Below, one piece after another: positions 9,354 to 17,508 of a DNA stretch of 64,000 nucleotides (position 1 is its first letter; every line of letters starts with the position of its first letter). The stretch comes from an uncultured Alistipes sp. (GTDB lineage Bacteria; Bacteroidota; Bacteroidia; Bacteroidales; UBA932), in the NCBI GenBank assembly GCA_900544175.1, contig UQUN01000012.1:1-64000 (forward strand), read 5' to 3'. The notes under the pieces are model-generated. The model searched no databases and was not told the DNA's origin. It saw only the letters and a list, made by a program, of their open reading frames with translations. The translations under genes were made by a program, and so were the position numbers.

Positions 9354-10166
9354 TTACTTCAACAACTTACGACTCCCTATATCCTCTAATATTTGCATTT
9401 GCTGTATAGCGATTTGGTTTAATCGGATGAGCCGTTCCCGTTGCGAAAGCCCGTCTTGTATAAACACTGCGTTCAGGTTTTCCATGTTTGATAGACAGAT
9501 TAATTCATTTACGGATGCATAATCCCGAATGTTCCCTTTCATATCGGGATGCCGATCACGCCATTCCAAGGCGGTCATTCCAAATAGTGCGATATTCAAC
9601 ACATCGGCTTCGTTGGCATAGATGCAAGAAGCTTGTGCTGGAGTGATTTCCTGAGGAATAAGGTTTTGTTTAATGGCATCGGTATGTATACGATAGTTGA
9701 TTTTAGAGAGTTCCCGTTTTGCGTTCCAGCCTATCTGTGCCTGCTCCTGTTCTTTTAGACGCTGGAACTCTTCTATCAAATAGAGTTTAAAAGGCACGCT
9801 GATGGCGGTGCCAAATTCAAAAGCGATATCCTTATATGCATAAGTCCCTCCATATCGTCCCTTTTTGACCATAATTCCGACAGCATGGGTTCTCTCAATC
9901 CATTCGGAAGTACTCAAAACAAAGCTCGGTAAACCGGCTTGCATTCTAAAGTGGTCGAATTCGACCACTTTAAAATTGGGATTGTGAATCATCTCCCAGG
10001 TCCCCAGGAACTCAATCGTATATCTGTTACGTATCCAATTCTTGATAACATCAGCGGCACGGCTGTCCCCATCTTTGGCGCTTGCCATATCTGTCAGCGA
10101 AATATAATCGTGGTCGCTATAATTTATCACGGTTATATTTGTATTCATTACTGTTATCTTAGCCAT
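9354..10166 (-). CDS. KilA-N domain protein
   Basis: I choose the ATG at 10166 (270 residues, MAKITVMNTN); the upstream 82 codons in this frame are unlike any protein start and overlap the divergent small gene. The N-terminal ~120 residues are a KilA-N domain: YISLTDMA at 22-29, a DVIKNWIRNRYTIEFLGTWE helix-strand block, and GRYGGTYAYKDIAFEFG. The rest is helical with a short basic C-terminus. KilA-N domains occur in phage and large DNA virus proteins and bind nucleic acid; in Bacteroidota they are common in accessory islands. Function here is unknown, possibly anti-phage, phage-derived or regulatory. A 26-bp perfect palindrome lies within the coding region. Confidence 0.87.
   Translation of the reverse strand: MAKITVMNTNITVINYSDHDYISLTDMASAKDGDSRAADVIKNWIRNRYTIEFLGTWEMIHNPNFKVVEFDHFRMQAGLPSFVLSTSEWIERTHAVGIMVKKGRYGGTYAYKDIAFEFGTAISVPFKLYLIEEFQRLKEQEQAQIGWNAKRELSKINYRIHTDAIKQNLIPQEITPAQASCIYANEADVLNIALFGMTALEWRDRHPDMKGNIRDYASVNELICLSNMENLNAVFIQDGLSQRERLIRLNQIAIQQMQILEDIGSRKLLK
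9947..9972. repeat. 26-bp perfect palindrome inside the KilA-N gene
   Basis: The segment is its own reverse complement over all 26 bases; the core is GTGGTCGAATTCGACCAC. In the gene it encodes the segment around KVVEFDHF. It could bind a dimeric protein or be a chance result of codon choice for a conserved peptide. Confidence 0.6.
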
Positions 10167-10271
10167 AATAAAATGATTTGCTGTCATAAAAGTAATGAAA
10201 TATCCTAATTTTTCAGTAAAAATGGTACGCTTCCCCCATTTATGGTTACGGCATTCCGCATTGTTCCGGTG

Positions 10272-10279
10272 TAATTTTG
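10272..10279 (+). promoter_or_regulatory. -7 box TAATTTTG upstream of the small gene at 10306
   Basis: TAATTTTG matches TAnnTTTG and ends 26 nt before the ATG at 10306. No clean TTG lies 19-21 nt further upstream, so confidence is limited. Confidence 0.45.
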
Positions 10280-10305
10280 CATCGGATAAAAACGAGAAGA
10301 ACAGC

Positions 10306-10506
10306 ATGGAGCAGAAAACAGCATTACCTGAAAATTTGTGCGCGGACGAGGCGGTGTGCTTCATCGCAGACCGCCACCACGTTACGCCGCAGCAGCTCTT
10401 ACGCTGTTTCATCTACGGAGAGACTTCCATACCTTTGGAGGCTAACGAAGTTGAAATTCTAAAAGGGCTGTCCGGCAGGGCTTATAGTTTGGCAAATAAA
10501 AAGTAA
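10306..10506 (+). CDS. Small protein of unknown function (66 aa)
   Basis: I do not recognise a named family. The ATG at 10306 is preferred over upstream in-frame starts because a -7 promoter box lies at 10272-10279. The protein is short, acidic in its N-terminal half (ENLCADEAVCFIADRH) and ends in a basic tail (LANKK). Its predicted pattern is helical, with a possible helix-turn-helix-like segment around VTPQQLLRCFIY, but this is weak. It stops 4 nt before the aldo/keto reductase start, so it was probably the first gene of that operon. It is intact while its downstream partners are broken. Confidence 0.6.
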   Translation: MEQKTALPENLCADEAVCFIADRHHVTPQQLLRCFIYGETSIPLEANEVEILKGLSGRAYSLANKK

Positions 10507-10510
10507 GAAT

Positions 10511-10993
10511 ATGGACAGACGCGATTTTATAAAAAGTGGTCTTCTCGCCGCAGCCGTAGGAGCGGTGAGCGGCCCGAGAGTCATTGCGCAGGAAGCCGAA
10601 AGGCAAGTGGCGAGGGAACATTTGTCGAAAGACATCCTCAACTACAATCCACAGATGCAGTACCGCCCGATGGGGCGCACGGGTGTGAACGTATCGGCAC
10701 TGGGCTTCGGGATGCTGCGCCTGCCGATGAAGAACGGGCACGTGGACTTCGACCAGACCACGCCGATGGTGCGCCGTGCCATCGAGGGCGGCGTGAACTA
10801 TATCGACACAGGGCGCGTCTATCTCGGCGGCGAGAGCGAGCAGGCGGTGGGCAAAGCCCTCGCCGGGGGCTGGCGCGACCGGGTGTATGTCACGTCCAAG
10901 ATGCCGTGGTGGGAGATGCGGTCGGCGGACGACTTCGAGAAGTTCTTCGACCAGTCGCGCCGCGCCATCGGTACGGATGTCATCGACTTCTAC
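10511..10993 (+). pseudogene. Aldo/keto reductase, 5' fragment (deletion remnant)
   Basis: The first ~161 codons are a recognisable Bacteroidota aldo/keto reductase: a Tat-type leader (MDRRDFIKSGLLAAAVG), MGRTGVNVSALGFGMLRLP, the catalytic region YIDTGRVYLGGESE and VTSKMPWW, up to GTDVIDFY where a conserved LLH would follow. Beyond about 10993 the frame carries no homology and stops at 11131, while another frame becomes the C-terminal part of a different enzyme. In the expected catalytic block DTAxxY, the tyrosine context is also altered (DTGRVY). The rest of the gene (~230 codons, with the 4Fe-4S tail common in this subfamily) is missing. A non-functional fragment is the best reading. Confidence 0.8.
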
Positions 10994-10994
10994 C

Positions 10995-11555
10995 CTCCCT
11001 CAGCTGAAGGCCCATGCCGGAGCGGCACTCAATGTGGGTGTTACCCCCGAGGAGCTGCGCGAGGTGATGTATCTCACCGCCCCGTTCATCGGCTTTCCGA
11101 GGGTGCTGAATGCCGTGGCGACGGTCAATGAAGTATTTACGGAGCGGGGTATCTCCCTGCCTCTGGAAAAGCAGGGCACGGTGACGGAGGAAACGCGCCA
11201 CGAGGCGGGCAAAGCCATTCAGGACAAGCACTATCCGGGCGGCATCGCCTCGGTTATGGAAGGCGTGCCCGGCGATATGGGCAAGGACGTGGAGCGGTTC
11301 CTTACGGACTATTTCTTCGGCGATATCTACAGCCGCGGCGCACTCGACCTGCGGACCCGCGAGCTGCTCGGCTACTGCGTCCTGACCACCCTGGAAGCCG
11401 AGAGCCAGCTCCACTCCCACTATCACGGCAACATCACCGCCGGCAACTCTCCCGAAACCCTGACCGCCGCCGTCATCCAGTGCCTGCCCTACATCGGCTT
11501 CCCAGCCGCCATCAAGGCCTTGCGCATCATCAAGCAGGAAAATGACAACCGATAA
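10995..11555 (+). pseudogene. Carboxymuconolactone decarboxylase family, 3' fragment
   Basis: Reading in a different frame from the reductase fragment, 186 codons match the two-repeat CMD family: LPQLKAHAGAALNVGVTPEE and FIGFPRVLNAV from the first repeat, then a full second repeat with RELLGYCVLTTLEA, QLHSHYHGNI and YIGFPAAIKALRII. The N-terminal part of the first repeat and the start codon are missing. The junction with the reductase falls at about 10990-11000, so a single deletion removed the end of one gene and the beginning of the next. Internal initiation could still yield a partial protein, but the loss of the first repeat argues against normal activity. Confidence 0.8.
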
Positions 11556-11613
11556 AATGCCTGCCGACATGGTGGAGGTCGGGGTGCCGGCAAAGGTGGT
11601 CAAGCACATATAA
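11542..11613 (+). pseudogene. C-terminal remnant of a hexapeptide-repeat acetyltransferase
   Basis: A frame overlapping the end of the decarboxylase fragment reads DKMPADMVEVGVPAKVVKHI and stops. This matches the usual tail of NodL/maltose-type O-acetyltransferases (xTKDMPADxVxxGVPAKVI). No left-handed beta-helix repeats lie upstream, so only the last ~20 codons survive. It is further evidence that this patch was reduced by deletions. Confidence 0.6.
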
Positions 11614-11664
11614 TGTCCTCTATTATTTGAGACAGATAAGACTTATTTTCTTACAATCAATACC

Positions 11665-12345
11665 ATGAAAAAGTATCTTGCAGAAATGGTCGGGACAATG
11701 GTTCTCGTCCTCATGGGCTGCGGAAGTGCTGTTTTCGCAGGCAGTATCGCCGGTACGGTCGGTGCCGGTGTAGGAACATTGGGTGTAGCTATGGCTTTCG
11801 GACTGGCGGTCATCGCCATGGCCTACACTATCGGAGGAATATCAGGGTGCCATATCAACCCGGCAATCACCCTAGGCGTTACTCTTTCTGGACGCATGCC
11901 CTTTAAAGAAGCCCTGATGTACATGCTGTTCCAGGTTATAGGAGCGTTTATCGGCTCAGCCATAATCTTCGCTCTTGTCTCCACAGGCGCGCATGACGGT
12001 CCCACTTTCACCGGCTCGAACTCTTTCGGAGAAGGAGAGATGCTTCAGGCATTTATAGCCGAGACAGTATTTACTTTCATTTTTGTGCTTGTCGTACTGG
12101 GCGCCACCGACAAAAAGCATGGAGCGGGCAATCTGGCAGGCCTGGCCATAGGTCTCACGCTTATCCTTATCCATATCGTCTGCATCCCCATTACAGGCAC
12201 ATCAGTCAACCCTGCCCGCAGCATTGCTCCGGCCGTATTTGACGGAGGCACAGCTCTGTCCCAACTGTGGCTGTTCATTGTTGCGCCATTCATCGGAGCT
12301 GCACTGTCCGCCCTTGTATGGAAAGGGCTGACAAAAGAGAAATAG
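11665..12345 (+). CDS. aqpZ: Aquaporin Z-type water channel (MIP family)
   Basis: A 226-residue inner-membrane protein with six hydrophobic segments and the two NPA half-helix motifs: HINPAITLG near residue 72 and SVNPARSIAPA near 179. The selectivity-filter arginine follows the second NPA (NPAR), as in AqpZ-type water channels. The spacing and length match AqpZ rather than GlpF, which is longer and has Asp after the second NPA arginine. It moves water across the inner membrane. The gene stands alone, 51 nt downstream of the acetyltransferase remnant, and ends 3 nt from the convergent nadB stop. Confidence 0.93.
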   Translation: MKKYLAEMVGTMVLVLMGCGSAVFAGSIAGTVGAGVGTLGVAMAFGLAVIAMAYTIGGISGCHINPAITLGVTLSGRMPFKEALMYMLFQVIGAFIGSAIIFALVSTGAHDGPTFTGSNSFGEGEMLQAFIAETVFTFIFVLVVLGATDKKHGAGNLAGLAIGLTLILIHIVCIPITGTSVNPARSIAPAVFDGGTALSQLWLFIVAPFIGAALSALVWKGLTKEK

Positions 12346-12348
12346 CCA

Positions 12349-13911
12349 TCAGTCACCGTTGACCTTTCTGGTGGTCAGCTTTTCTCCGGCATGCTGCACC
12401 GTGTGGACTGCGAATTCCTCTTTCAGGACAGGATAGTCCTCACGGTAATGGCCGCCGCGGCTTTCCCTGCGGAAGCGGGCAGCCGTCATAATCAACCGGG
12501 CCACTGTCAACAGCTTACGGGAAGCCTCATCGTAATACTCATGCCGTTCCGGTCCCAGTTCACGGAACTCTTTCTTCACCAGATTGAGCCCTGTGGACAA
12601 CAACAACTCCGAGCGGATGATGCCGGAGCAGTTGTTCATCGTATGGGCTATCTGCTGTTTAAGGGAGAAATACCTCTCCGCCTGAGATTCATCCTTGCGG
12701 TACAGTTTCTCAAAATGAGGTACGGACTCTACCGGACCATCCTCCTCGGAGACCTCTATGGCCCTTCCCCCGAAGACCAAACATTCTATCAGAGAATTGG
12801 ACGCCAGACGGTTGGCGCCCATTATTCCGGTCGAAGCTATCTCTCCGCACACATACAGCCGCCGGATGTCGGAACGTCCGTACAAGTCCGAGGCGACTCC
12901 TCCGACAGTATAATGGGCCGCCGGGGCCACCGGTATCCAGTCCGTCAGATCGTATCCGTATTCCGCACACTTGGACAGAATGTGGGGGAAACGGCTGCGT
13001 ATCCTGTCAGGATTGATATGTTTCAGGGACAACACCACATAAGGGCGATCATCCAGTGCCATCTGCTTGAATATGGCTCTGGCCACAGTATCCCTCGGAG
13101 CAAGTTCGGCAAGCTCATGGACAGGAAGCATGAAGCGCTTGCCGTCCTTGCCCAGCAAATATGCCCCCTCTCCTCTTACAGCTTCACTTATAAGGAATGC
13201 CTTGGCAGAGTTCTCAAGATACAGTGACGTCGGATGAAACTGCACGAATTCCATATCCAATATACGGCACCCCGCCTTGTACGCCATGGCTATGCCGTCT
13301 CCGATGGTAGTCTCCGGATTGGTTGTCCTTGTGTATATGGCGGACGTACCTCCGGAAGTGAGGAAAGTATGTTCGGCATAGATCAGCTCCTCGCAGTTCT
13401 TCTCCTCATCCCAGCATCGCACGCCGTAGCATACTCCATCCTTTACCAGAAAATCTATCACAGACATGTTCTCCCTCACGGTTATGTTGGAATCGGCAAG
13501 CACTTTCGATATCATGAATTCTGTGATGAACTTCCCGGTAGAGTCTCCACCGGCATGCAGTATGCGCCTGCGGTGATGCCCGCCTTCAAGACCAAGCGAG
13601 AGTTTCCCGTTCTCGGTATCGAACTTCATGCCCTCGGCTATGATCTCCTTTATCCGCTGCGGTCCTTCCTCTACAAGCACATCCACTGCCTTGTTCTCAC
13701 ACAATCCGCGTCCAGCCACCACAGTATCAGTAAAATGTATCTCAGGATCGTCCTCAATGTCCGTAACCGCAGCTATGCCACCCTGGGCGTTATAAGAATT
13801 ACTGTCCCTTATGGCACGTTTCGTCACTACCAGTACAGGACCCAGCGATGAAGCCTTGTGCGCCGCATACAGACCGGCCAGGCCACTGCCGATTACCAAA
13901 TATTTCCACAT
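12349..13911 (-). CDS. nadB: L-aspartate oxidase
   Basis: A 520-residue cytosolic flavoprotein that oxidises L-aspartate to iminoaspartate, the first step of NAD biosynthesis. The FAD-binding GxGxxG is at the N-terminus (VIGSGLAGLYAAHKAS). The succinate dehydrogenase/fumarate reductase fold is shown by NAQGGIAA (~42), MEFVQFHPTSLY (~221), the active-site Arg region HELAPRDTVARAI and the late GANRLASNSLIECLVFGGRA block. The C-terminal helical domain (from ~430) is full length. Anaerobically such enzymes use fumarate as acceptor. nadA and nadC are not in the window, so it is a single-gene unit with its own promoter. Confidence 0.95.
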   Translation of the reverse strand: MWKYLVIGSGLAGLYAAHKASSLGPVLVVTKRAIRDSNSYNAQGGIAAVTDIEDDPEIHFTDTVVAGRGLCENKAVDVLVEEGPQRIKEIIAEGMKFDTENGKLSLGLEGGHHRRRILHAGGDSTGKFITEFMISKVLADSNITVRENMSVIDFLVKDGVCYGVRCWDEEKNCEELIYAEHTFLTSGGTSAIYTRTTNPETTIGDGIAMAYKAGCRILDMEFVQFHPTSLYLENSAKAFLISEAVRGEGAYLLGKDGKRFMLPVHELAELAPRDTVARAIFKQMALDDRPYVVLSLKHINPDRIRSRFPHILSKCAEYGYDLTDWIPVAPAAHYTVGGVASDLYGRSDIRRLYVCGEIASTGIMGANRLASNSLIECLVFGGRAIEVSEEDGPVESVPHFEKLYRKDESQAERYFSLKQQIAHTMNNCSGIIRSELLLSTGLNLVKKEFRELGPERHEYYDEASRKLLTVARLIMTAARFRRESRGGHYREDYPVLKEEFAVHTVQHAGEKLTTRKVNGD

Positions 13912-13935
13912 TTTAGAATCAGAAGTAAAATTTTA

Positions 13936-13965
13936 CAAATTTAAGAAACCCTGGCCAAAATCCAA
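13936..13965 (-). promoter_or_regulatory. Promoter of nadB
   Basis: TTG (13965-13963), a 19-nt spacer and TAAATTTG (13943-13936) on the minus strand match the Bacteroidota consensus. The -7 box ends 24 nt upstream of the nadB ATG at 13911. Confidence 0.7.
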
Positions 13966-13993
13966 AAACAGCTTAGGAAAGATTGGCGGACAT

Positions 13994-14407
13994 TTAAAAA
14001 ACGACCGATCTGGAGCCGTTGCGATCTTCTGCTATTCTGACTCTCAGAACATCGTCCGGAAGAATCTGGTCTATCTTTTCCGGCCACTCGATAAAACACA
14101 GTCCATCACTGTCCATATACTCCTCGAAACCTATATCAAGAGCCTCCTGTACACTGCCTGTCCGATAGAAGTCAAAATGATAGACAGCCCTGCCGTCTGA
14201 CGCACGGTACTCATTGACAATTGTGAATGTAGGACTCGCCACTTCGTCCCCTACCCCAAGTTTCCTGCACAACGCAGATATGAATGTGGTCTTCCCGGCG
14301 CCCATGGAGCCGTAGAAAGCGTACACCGACACTCCTTCGGTCTGCCGCAGGAACTCCCCGGCAGCCCGATCCAGGTCCTTAATGCCATCAATAATGATTT
14401 TCCCCAT
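13994..14407 (-). CDS. tsaE: tRNA threonylcarbamoyladenosine biosynthesis ATPase TsaE
   Basis: A 137-residue P-loop protein with Walker A GSMGAGKTTF near residue 32, the following VASPTFTIVNEY segment, VYHFDFYR (Walker B/Asp region) and CFIEWPEKI, all hallmarks of TsaE/YjeE. It works with TsaB, TsaD and TsaC in placing t6A at position 37 of ANN-decoding tRNAs, where TsaE hydrolyses ATP to reset the complex. Full length. Neighbouring nadB and YifB genes are on the same strand, but the 82-nt gap and separate promoters suggest independent transcription. Confidence 0.94.
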   Translation of the reverse strand: MGKIIIDGIKDLDRAAGEFLRQTEGVSVYAFYGSMGAGKTTFISALCRKLGVGDEVASPTFTIVNEYRASDGRAVYHFDFYRTGSVQEALDIGFEEYMDSDGLCFIEWPEKIDQILPDDVLRVRIAEDRNGSRSVVF

Positions 14408-14420
14408 CTCCTGAATTTAC

Positions 14421-14438
14421 AACTTTGACTCAAAGTTA
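14421..14438 (-). promoter_or_regulatory. tsaE -7 box with overlapping palindrome
   Basis: TAACTTTG on the minus strand (14438-14431) fits the -7 consensus, 23 nt upstream of the tsaE ATG. It overlaps a 17-bp palindrome at 14421-14437 (AACTTTGA-C-TCAAAGTT). No TTG was found at the right distance upstream. The palindrome may be an operator or chance. Confidence 0.4.
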
Positions 14439-14504
14439 CGAAATTTTCCTTACGGAAATCCGCTCATTGAAAATATCGCGGCATTCAGGTACCAATATGC
14501 AGGA

Positions 14505-16037
14505 TCATGCATCTCCCGGGAAACGGTACTGGACCGCCTCGGATATATGACATGACCTGATTGTCTCCGAACCCTCCATATCTGCTAAAGTACGCGCGAC
14601 CTTCAGTATCCGGACATACCCCCTGGCCGAGAGACGGTAGCTGTCCATGAGCCTCCGAAGCAGACTCTCCCCACTGCTGTCCACGGCACAGAATCTCGCG
14701 ATATGCACGGGAAGCATCTCCGCGTTGGTAAATATCCCGTAGCTTTCCAGCCTTTTCCGCTGCACCTCCCTGGCAGCAGCCACCCGTGCGGCCACGGATG
14801 AACTTCGTTCCCCCTCAGGCGTCGCCGACATGGAACCGCTGTCCACAGCCTTCACCCTGATATTAAGATCCATACGGTCAATCAAAGGTCCGGACAACCT
14901 GGATCTGTACCTGTATACGGCAGACGGAGAGCATGTACAGCGCCCCGTTCCGTCACCGGCATATCCGCAAGGACACGGATTCATCGACGCCACCAGCATG
15001 AATGACGACGGATACCCTACCTTATAGCCTGATCTTGAAATGGTTATACTGCGCTCTTCCAAAGGCTGACGCAGAACCTCAAGAGCGGATGAGGAAAACT
15101 GTGCTATCTCGTCAAGATAAAGCACTCCGTTATGAGCCAGAGACACCTCCCCCGGCATGGCCCGCGGCCCTCCACCTGTCAAGGATACGACACTGGCAGT
15201 ATGATGAGGAGCTCTGAAAGGACGGTTCTGTAAAAGTCCGGTACCGCTGTCCAGCATTCCGGCAACAGAATAGATCATGCTGGTCTCTACTGCCTCCCCA
15301 CGGCTCATTGGAGGAAGAATCGACGGAAGACACTTGGCCATCAAGCTCTTCCCCGAACCAGGCGGGCCATAGAGCAGTATATTATGTCCACCTGACGCAG
15401 CTATCTCAAGTCCCCTCCTCGCAAAATGCTGACCAGCCACACCCGACAGGTCATATCCGCCACTGTCACTTGAGGGCACATATTCCTTTCGGCGCACAAC
15501 ATACGATCCGGCCTGCGGACCTCCTCCTATGACCTCGGCAAGTTCCCTGAGATTGGAGACACCATAGACTATGACCCCTTCAGCCCAGGATGCCTCCGCA
15601 GCCGACACTGCCGGGCATACCACATGTCTGAAACCCATCTCTGCGGCTCTGGCGGCAATAGGCAGGGCCCCGCGTACAGGCCGCATCTGTCCGTCCAGAG
15701 ACATCTCACCCATTATGAGACAACTCTCAGGATCAGGGAAAAATATCTGTCCCGATGAAGCCAGCATGGCTACTGCAATGGCTGCGTCGTAGCCTGACCC
15801 GACTTTCCTGATATCGGCCGGAGCCATATTGACCACCGTCTTCCTGCCAGGTATGACATAGCCGTTACGCTGCATAGCCGTAGTCACCCTTAGAAGAGAC
15901 TCTCTTACCGCATTGTCTGGAAGCCCTATCAGAAAAATCCCCACCCCGGGGCTTATCGACACCTCCACGGTCACCTTGACCACATCCATTCCCACACAGG
16001 TGGCACAGTATGTCCTGTACAAAGATCCGCTTTCCAT
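14505..16037 (-). CDS. YifB-family Mg-chelatase-like AAA+ ATPase (ComM type)
   Basis: I choose the ATG at 16037 (510 residues); it leads directly into SGSLYRTYCATCVGMD, the normal start of this family, whereas the frame's first ATG at 16103 adds 22 unrelated residues. The order is an N-terminal Lon-protease-like fold (LIGLPDNAVRES, NMAPADIRK), Walker A LYGPPGSGKSLMAK (~216), Walker B VLYLDEIAQF (~296), a CPCGYxGxxxGRCTC cysteine block and the C-terminal Mg_chelatase_C helical domain (SARGYVRILKVARTLAD). ComM homologues are hexameric helicases that promote branch migration during integration of transformed DNA. Function here is by family only. Confidence 0.92.
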   Translation of the reverse strand: MESGSLYRTYCATCVGMDVVKVTVEVSISPGVGIFLIGLPDNAVRESLLRVTTAMQRNGYVIPGRKTVVNMAPADIRKVGSGYDAAIAVAMLASSGQIFFPDPESCLIMGEMSLDGQMRPVRGALPIAARAAEMGFRHVVCPAVSAAEASWAEGVIVYGVSNLRELAEVIGGGPQAGSYVVRRKEYVPSSDSGGYDLSGVAGQHFARRGLEIAASGGHNILLYGPPGSGKSLMAKCLPSILPPMSRGEAVETSMIYSVAGMLDSGTGLLQNRPFRAPHHTASVVSLTGGGPRAMPGEVSLAHNGVLYLDEIAQFSSSALEVLRQPLEERSITISRSGYKVGYPSSFMLVASMNPCPCGYAGDGTGRCTCSPSAVYRYRSRLSGPLIDRMDLNIRVKAVDSGSMSATPEGERSSSVAARVAAAREVQRKRLESYGIFTNAEMLPVHIARFCAVDSSGESLLRRLMDSYRLSARGYVRILKVARTLADMEGSETIRSCHISEAVQYRFPGDA

Positions 16038-16123
16038 CATCACGTTGAAATTTACGGAGGCGAATTTACCAGGACACATTCTCAAGAGCAAACGGGAAGG
16101 CACGATTCATGTACAGTCATGGT

Positions 16124-16147
16124 AATCTTAAAAAAAGATTTTACGTT
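16124..16147 (-). terminator. Weak A/T-rich hairpin between waaA and yifB
   Basis: AATCTT (16124-16129) and AAGATT (16135-16140) form a 6-bp stem with a 5-A loop, followed by T-rich sequence on the plus strand. It lies just after the waaA stop codon on the minus strand. The stem is short and AT-rich, so it is at best a weak terminator. Confidence 0.25.
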
Positions 16148-16154
16148 TTTAAAA

Positions 16155-17432
16155 TCATGTACGGCCCAGTATACACTCCACAATCCTGTCCGATGCGCCA
16201 AGATGGCTTTCCACATATTGGGAACAGACCTGAGACGGACGCTCCACACTACCCGGCACATTAAGCCAGCGCTGCAGAAGCCGTATGAGTTCAACGGACG
16301 AAGATACACTGAATGCCCCGCCTATTGCTACCAGATCCACTGCTTCCTGGAACTTGTGGTAGCACGGACCGAAAATCACAGGACTGCCGTATATGGCCGC
16401 TTCAAGAATATTATGAATACCGCTGCTGGAGAATCCGCCCCCCACATACGCGAACATCCCGTATTTATATATGGTCGGCAGAATCCCGACACAGTCTATA
16501 ATGAGGATATCCGCAGCACAGGCTCGTTCACGGTACTCACCGACATCCAGTCCCTGGCACTCGGAGTACAATATCGTCCTGAACCCGCGGAATATCCTAC
16601 GCACAGCGGATATGCGTGCAGGCTCCACTTCGTGCGGGACCAGTATCAGTCTTGAACCCGACACTTCCTTGAGAGCCTTTGCAATAAGACGCTCGTCATC
16701 CTCCCACGTACTTCCCGCCACCCAGGTCTTTCCGTCTCCGACAAATGTCTCGATCACCTCATTGCGCATATTGTTGGCCCTGCAAATGGACATGACCCTG
16801 TCAAATCTGGTGTCTCCGGCTATGACTGCATTTTCTATACCCATACGTGACAGCAACCTGCGTGACTCCTCGTTCTGGACGAAGAGCATGGTATAGCACT
16901 TCAGCGCCTTGCGCATGAAAGAGCCGTACCAGCGGAAAAATATCTGATCCCGACGGAAGATAGCCGAGACAATGTACGTAGGCACTGCCCGTTTCCTCAG
17001 TCCGTTCAGATAATTGTACCAGAATTCGTATTTCACGAATATGGCCGTGGAGGGACGGACCACATCAAGAAAACGCCTGACATTGCGTACCGTATCCATC
17101 GGTAGATATGAAACCACATCGGCTGACCCGAAGTTTTTCCTCAATTCATAGCCAGAGGGCGAGAAGAAGGTTATCAGAATGAACTTGTCCGGCTCCTCTT
17201 TCCTGAACCGTTCTATCAAAGGCCGCGCCTGCTCGAACTCCCCTACGGAAGAGCAATGGAACCAAAGCACATCACGACCTTTTGCCGCCGCCATCTTCTG
17301 CCTGAGCGACTTTATAAGACCTTTCCGGCCGGACACCAGCAGGAAAGCCTTCCGGTTGAAAAGACCGGCCACTGACGCAGCGAAGAAATAAAGATATATC
17401 CCTATATTGTAAAGCAGGCGCACTGATATCAA
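16155..17432 (-). CDS. waaA: 3-deoxy-D-manno-octulosonic acid transferase (Kdo transferase)
   Basis: A 425-residue GT30 glycosyltransferase that adds Kdo from CMP-Kdo to lipid A precursors at the cytosolic face of the inner membrane. An N-terminal hydrophobic anchor (residues ~1-24) precedes the Glycos_transf_N domain with the catalytic GEFEQARPLIERF region (~63) and KYEFWYNYLNG (~133). The C-terminal donor-binding half has GSTWEDDERLI, LVPHEVEPARI and AYVGGGFSSSGIHNILEAA. It shows that the organism has a Kdo-containing lipid A core. Divergent from the mlaE-mlaF pair. Confidence 0.93.
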   Translation of the reverse strand: MISVRLLYNIGIYLYFFAASVAGLFNRKAFLLVSGRKGLIKSLRQKMAAAKGRDVLWFHCSSVGEFEQARPLIERFRKEEPDKFILITFFSPSGYELRKNFGSADVVSYLPMDTVRNVRRFLDVVRPSTAIFVKYEFWYNYLNGLRKRAVPTYIVSAIFRRDQIFFRWYGSFMRKALKCYTMLFVQNEESRRLLSRMGIENAVIAGDTRFDRVMSICRANNMRNEVIETFVGDGKTWVAGSTWEDDERLIAKALKEVSGSRLILVPHEVEPARISAVRRIFRGFRTILYSECQGLDVGEYRERACAADILIIDCVGILPTIYKYGMFAYVGGGFSSSGIHNILEAAIYGSPVIFGPCYHKFQEAVDLVAIGGAFSVSSSVELIRLLQRWLNVPGSVERPSQVCSQYVESHLGASDRIVECILGRT

Positions 17433-17442
17433 AATTTGTCGG

Positions 17443-17450
17443 CAAATGTA
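17443..17450 (-). promoter_or_regulatory. waaA -7 box TACATTTG
   Basis: On the minus strand TACATTTG ends 10 nt upstream of the waaA ATG at 17432 and fits TAnnTTTG. No TTG at the expected -33 position. Confidence 0.4.
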
Positions 17451-17472
17451 TAAACAAAATACTTAAAATTCG

Positions 17473-17480
17473 TACCTTTG
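17473..17480 (+). promoter_or_regulatory. mlaE -7 box TACCTTTG
   Basis: TACCTTTG lies 28 nt upstream of the TTG start of mlaE at 17509, in the 76-nt divergent region shared with waaA. The -33 position has no clear TTG. Confidence 0.45.
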
Positions 17481-17508
17481 AAGTCACTTTCTAATCATCA
17501 TCAGTAGT

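Noticed and set aside
8506..9522. 338-codon plus-strand frame opposite the AraC and KilA-N genes
   Set aside because: Spans two oppositely oriented real genes and has no recognisable domain; it is the complement frame of the AraC gene.
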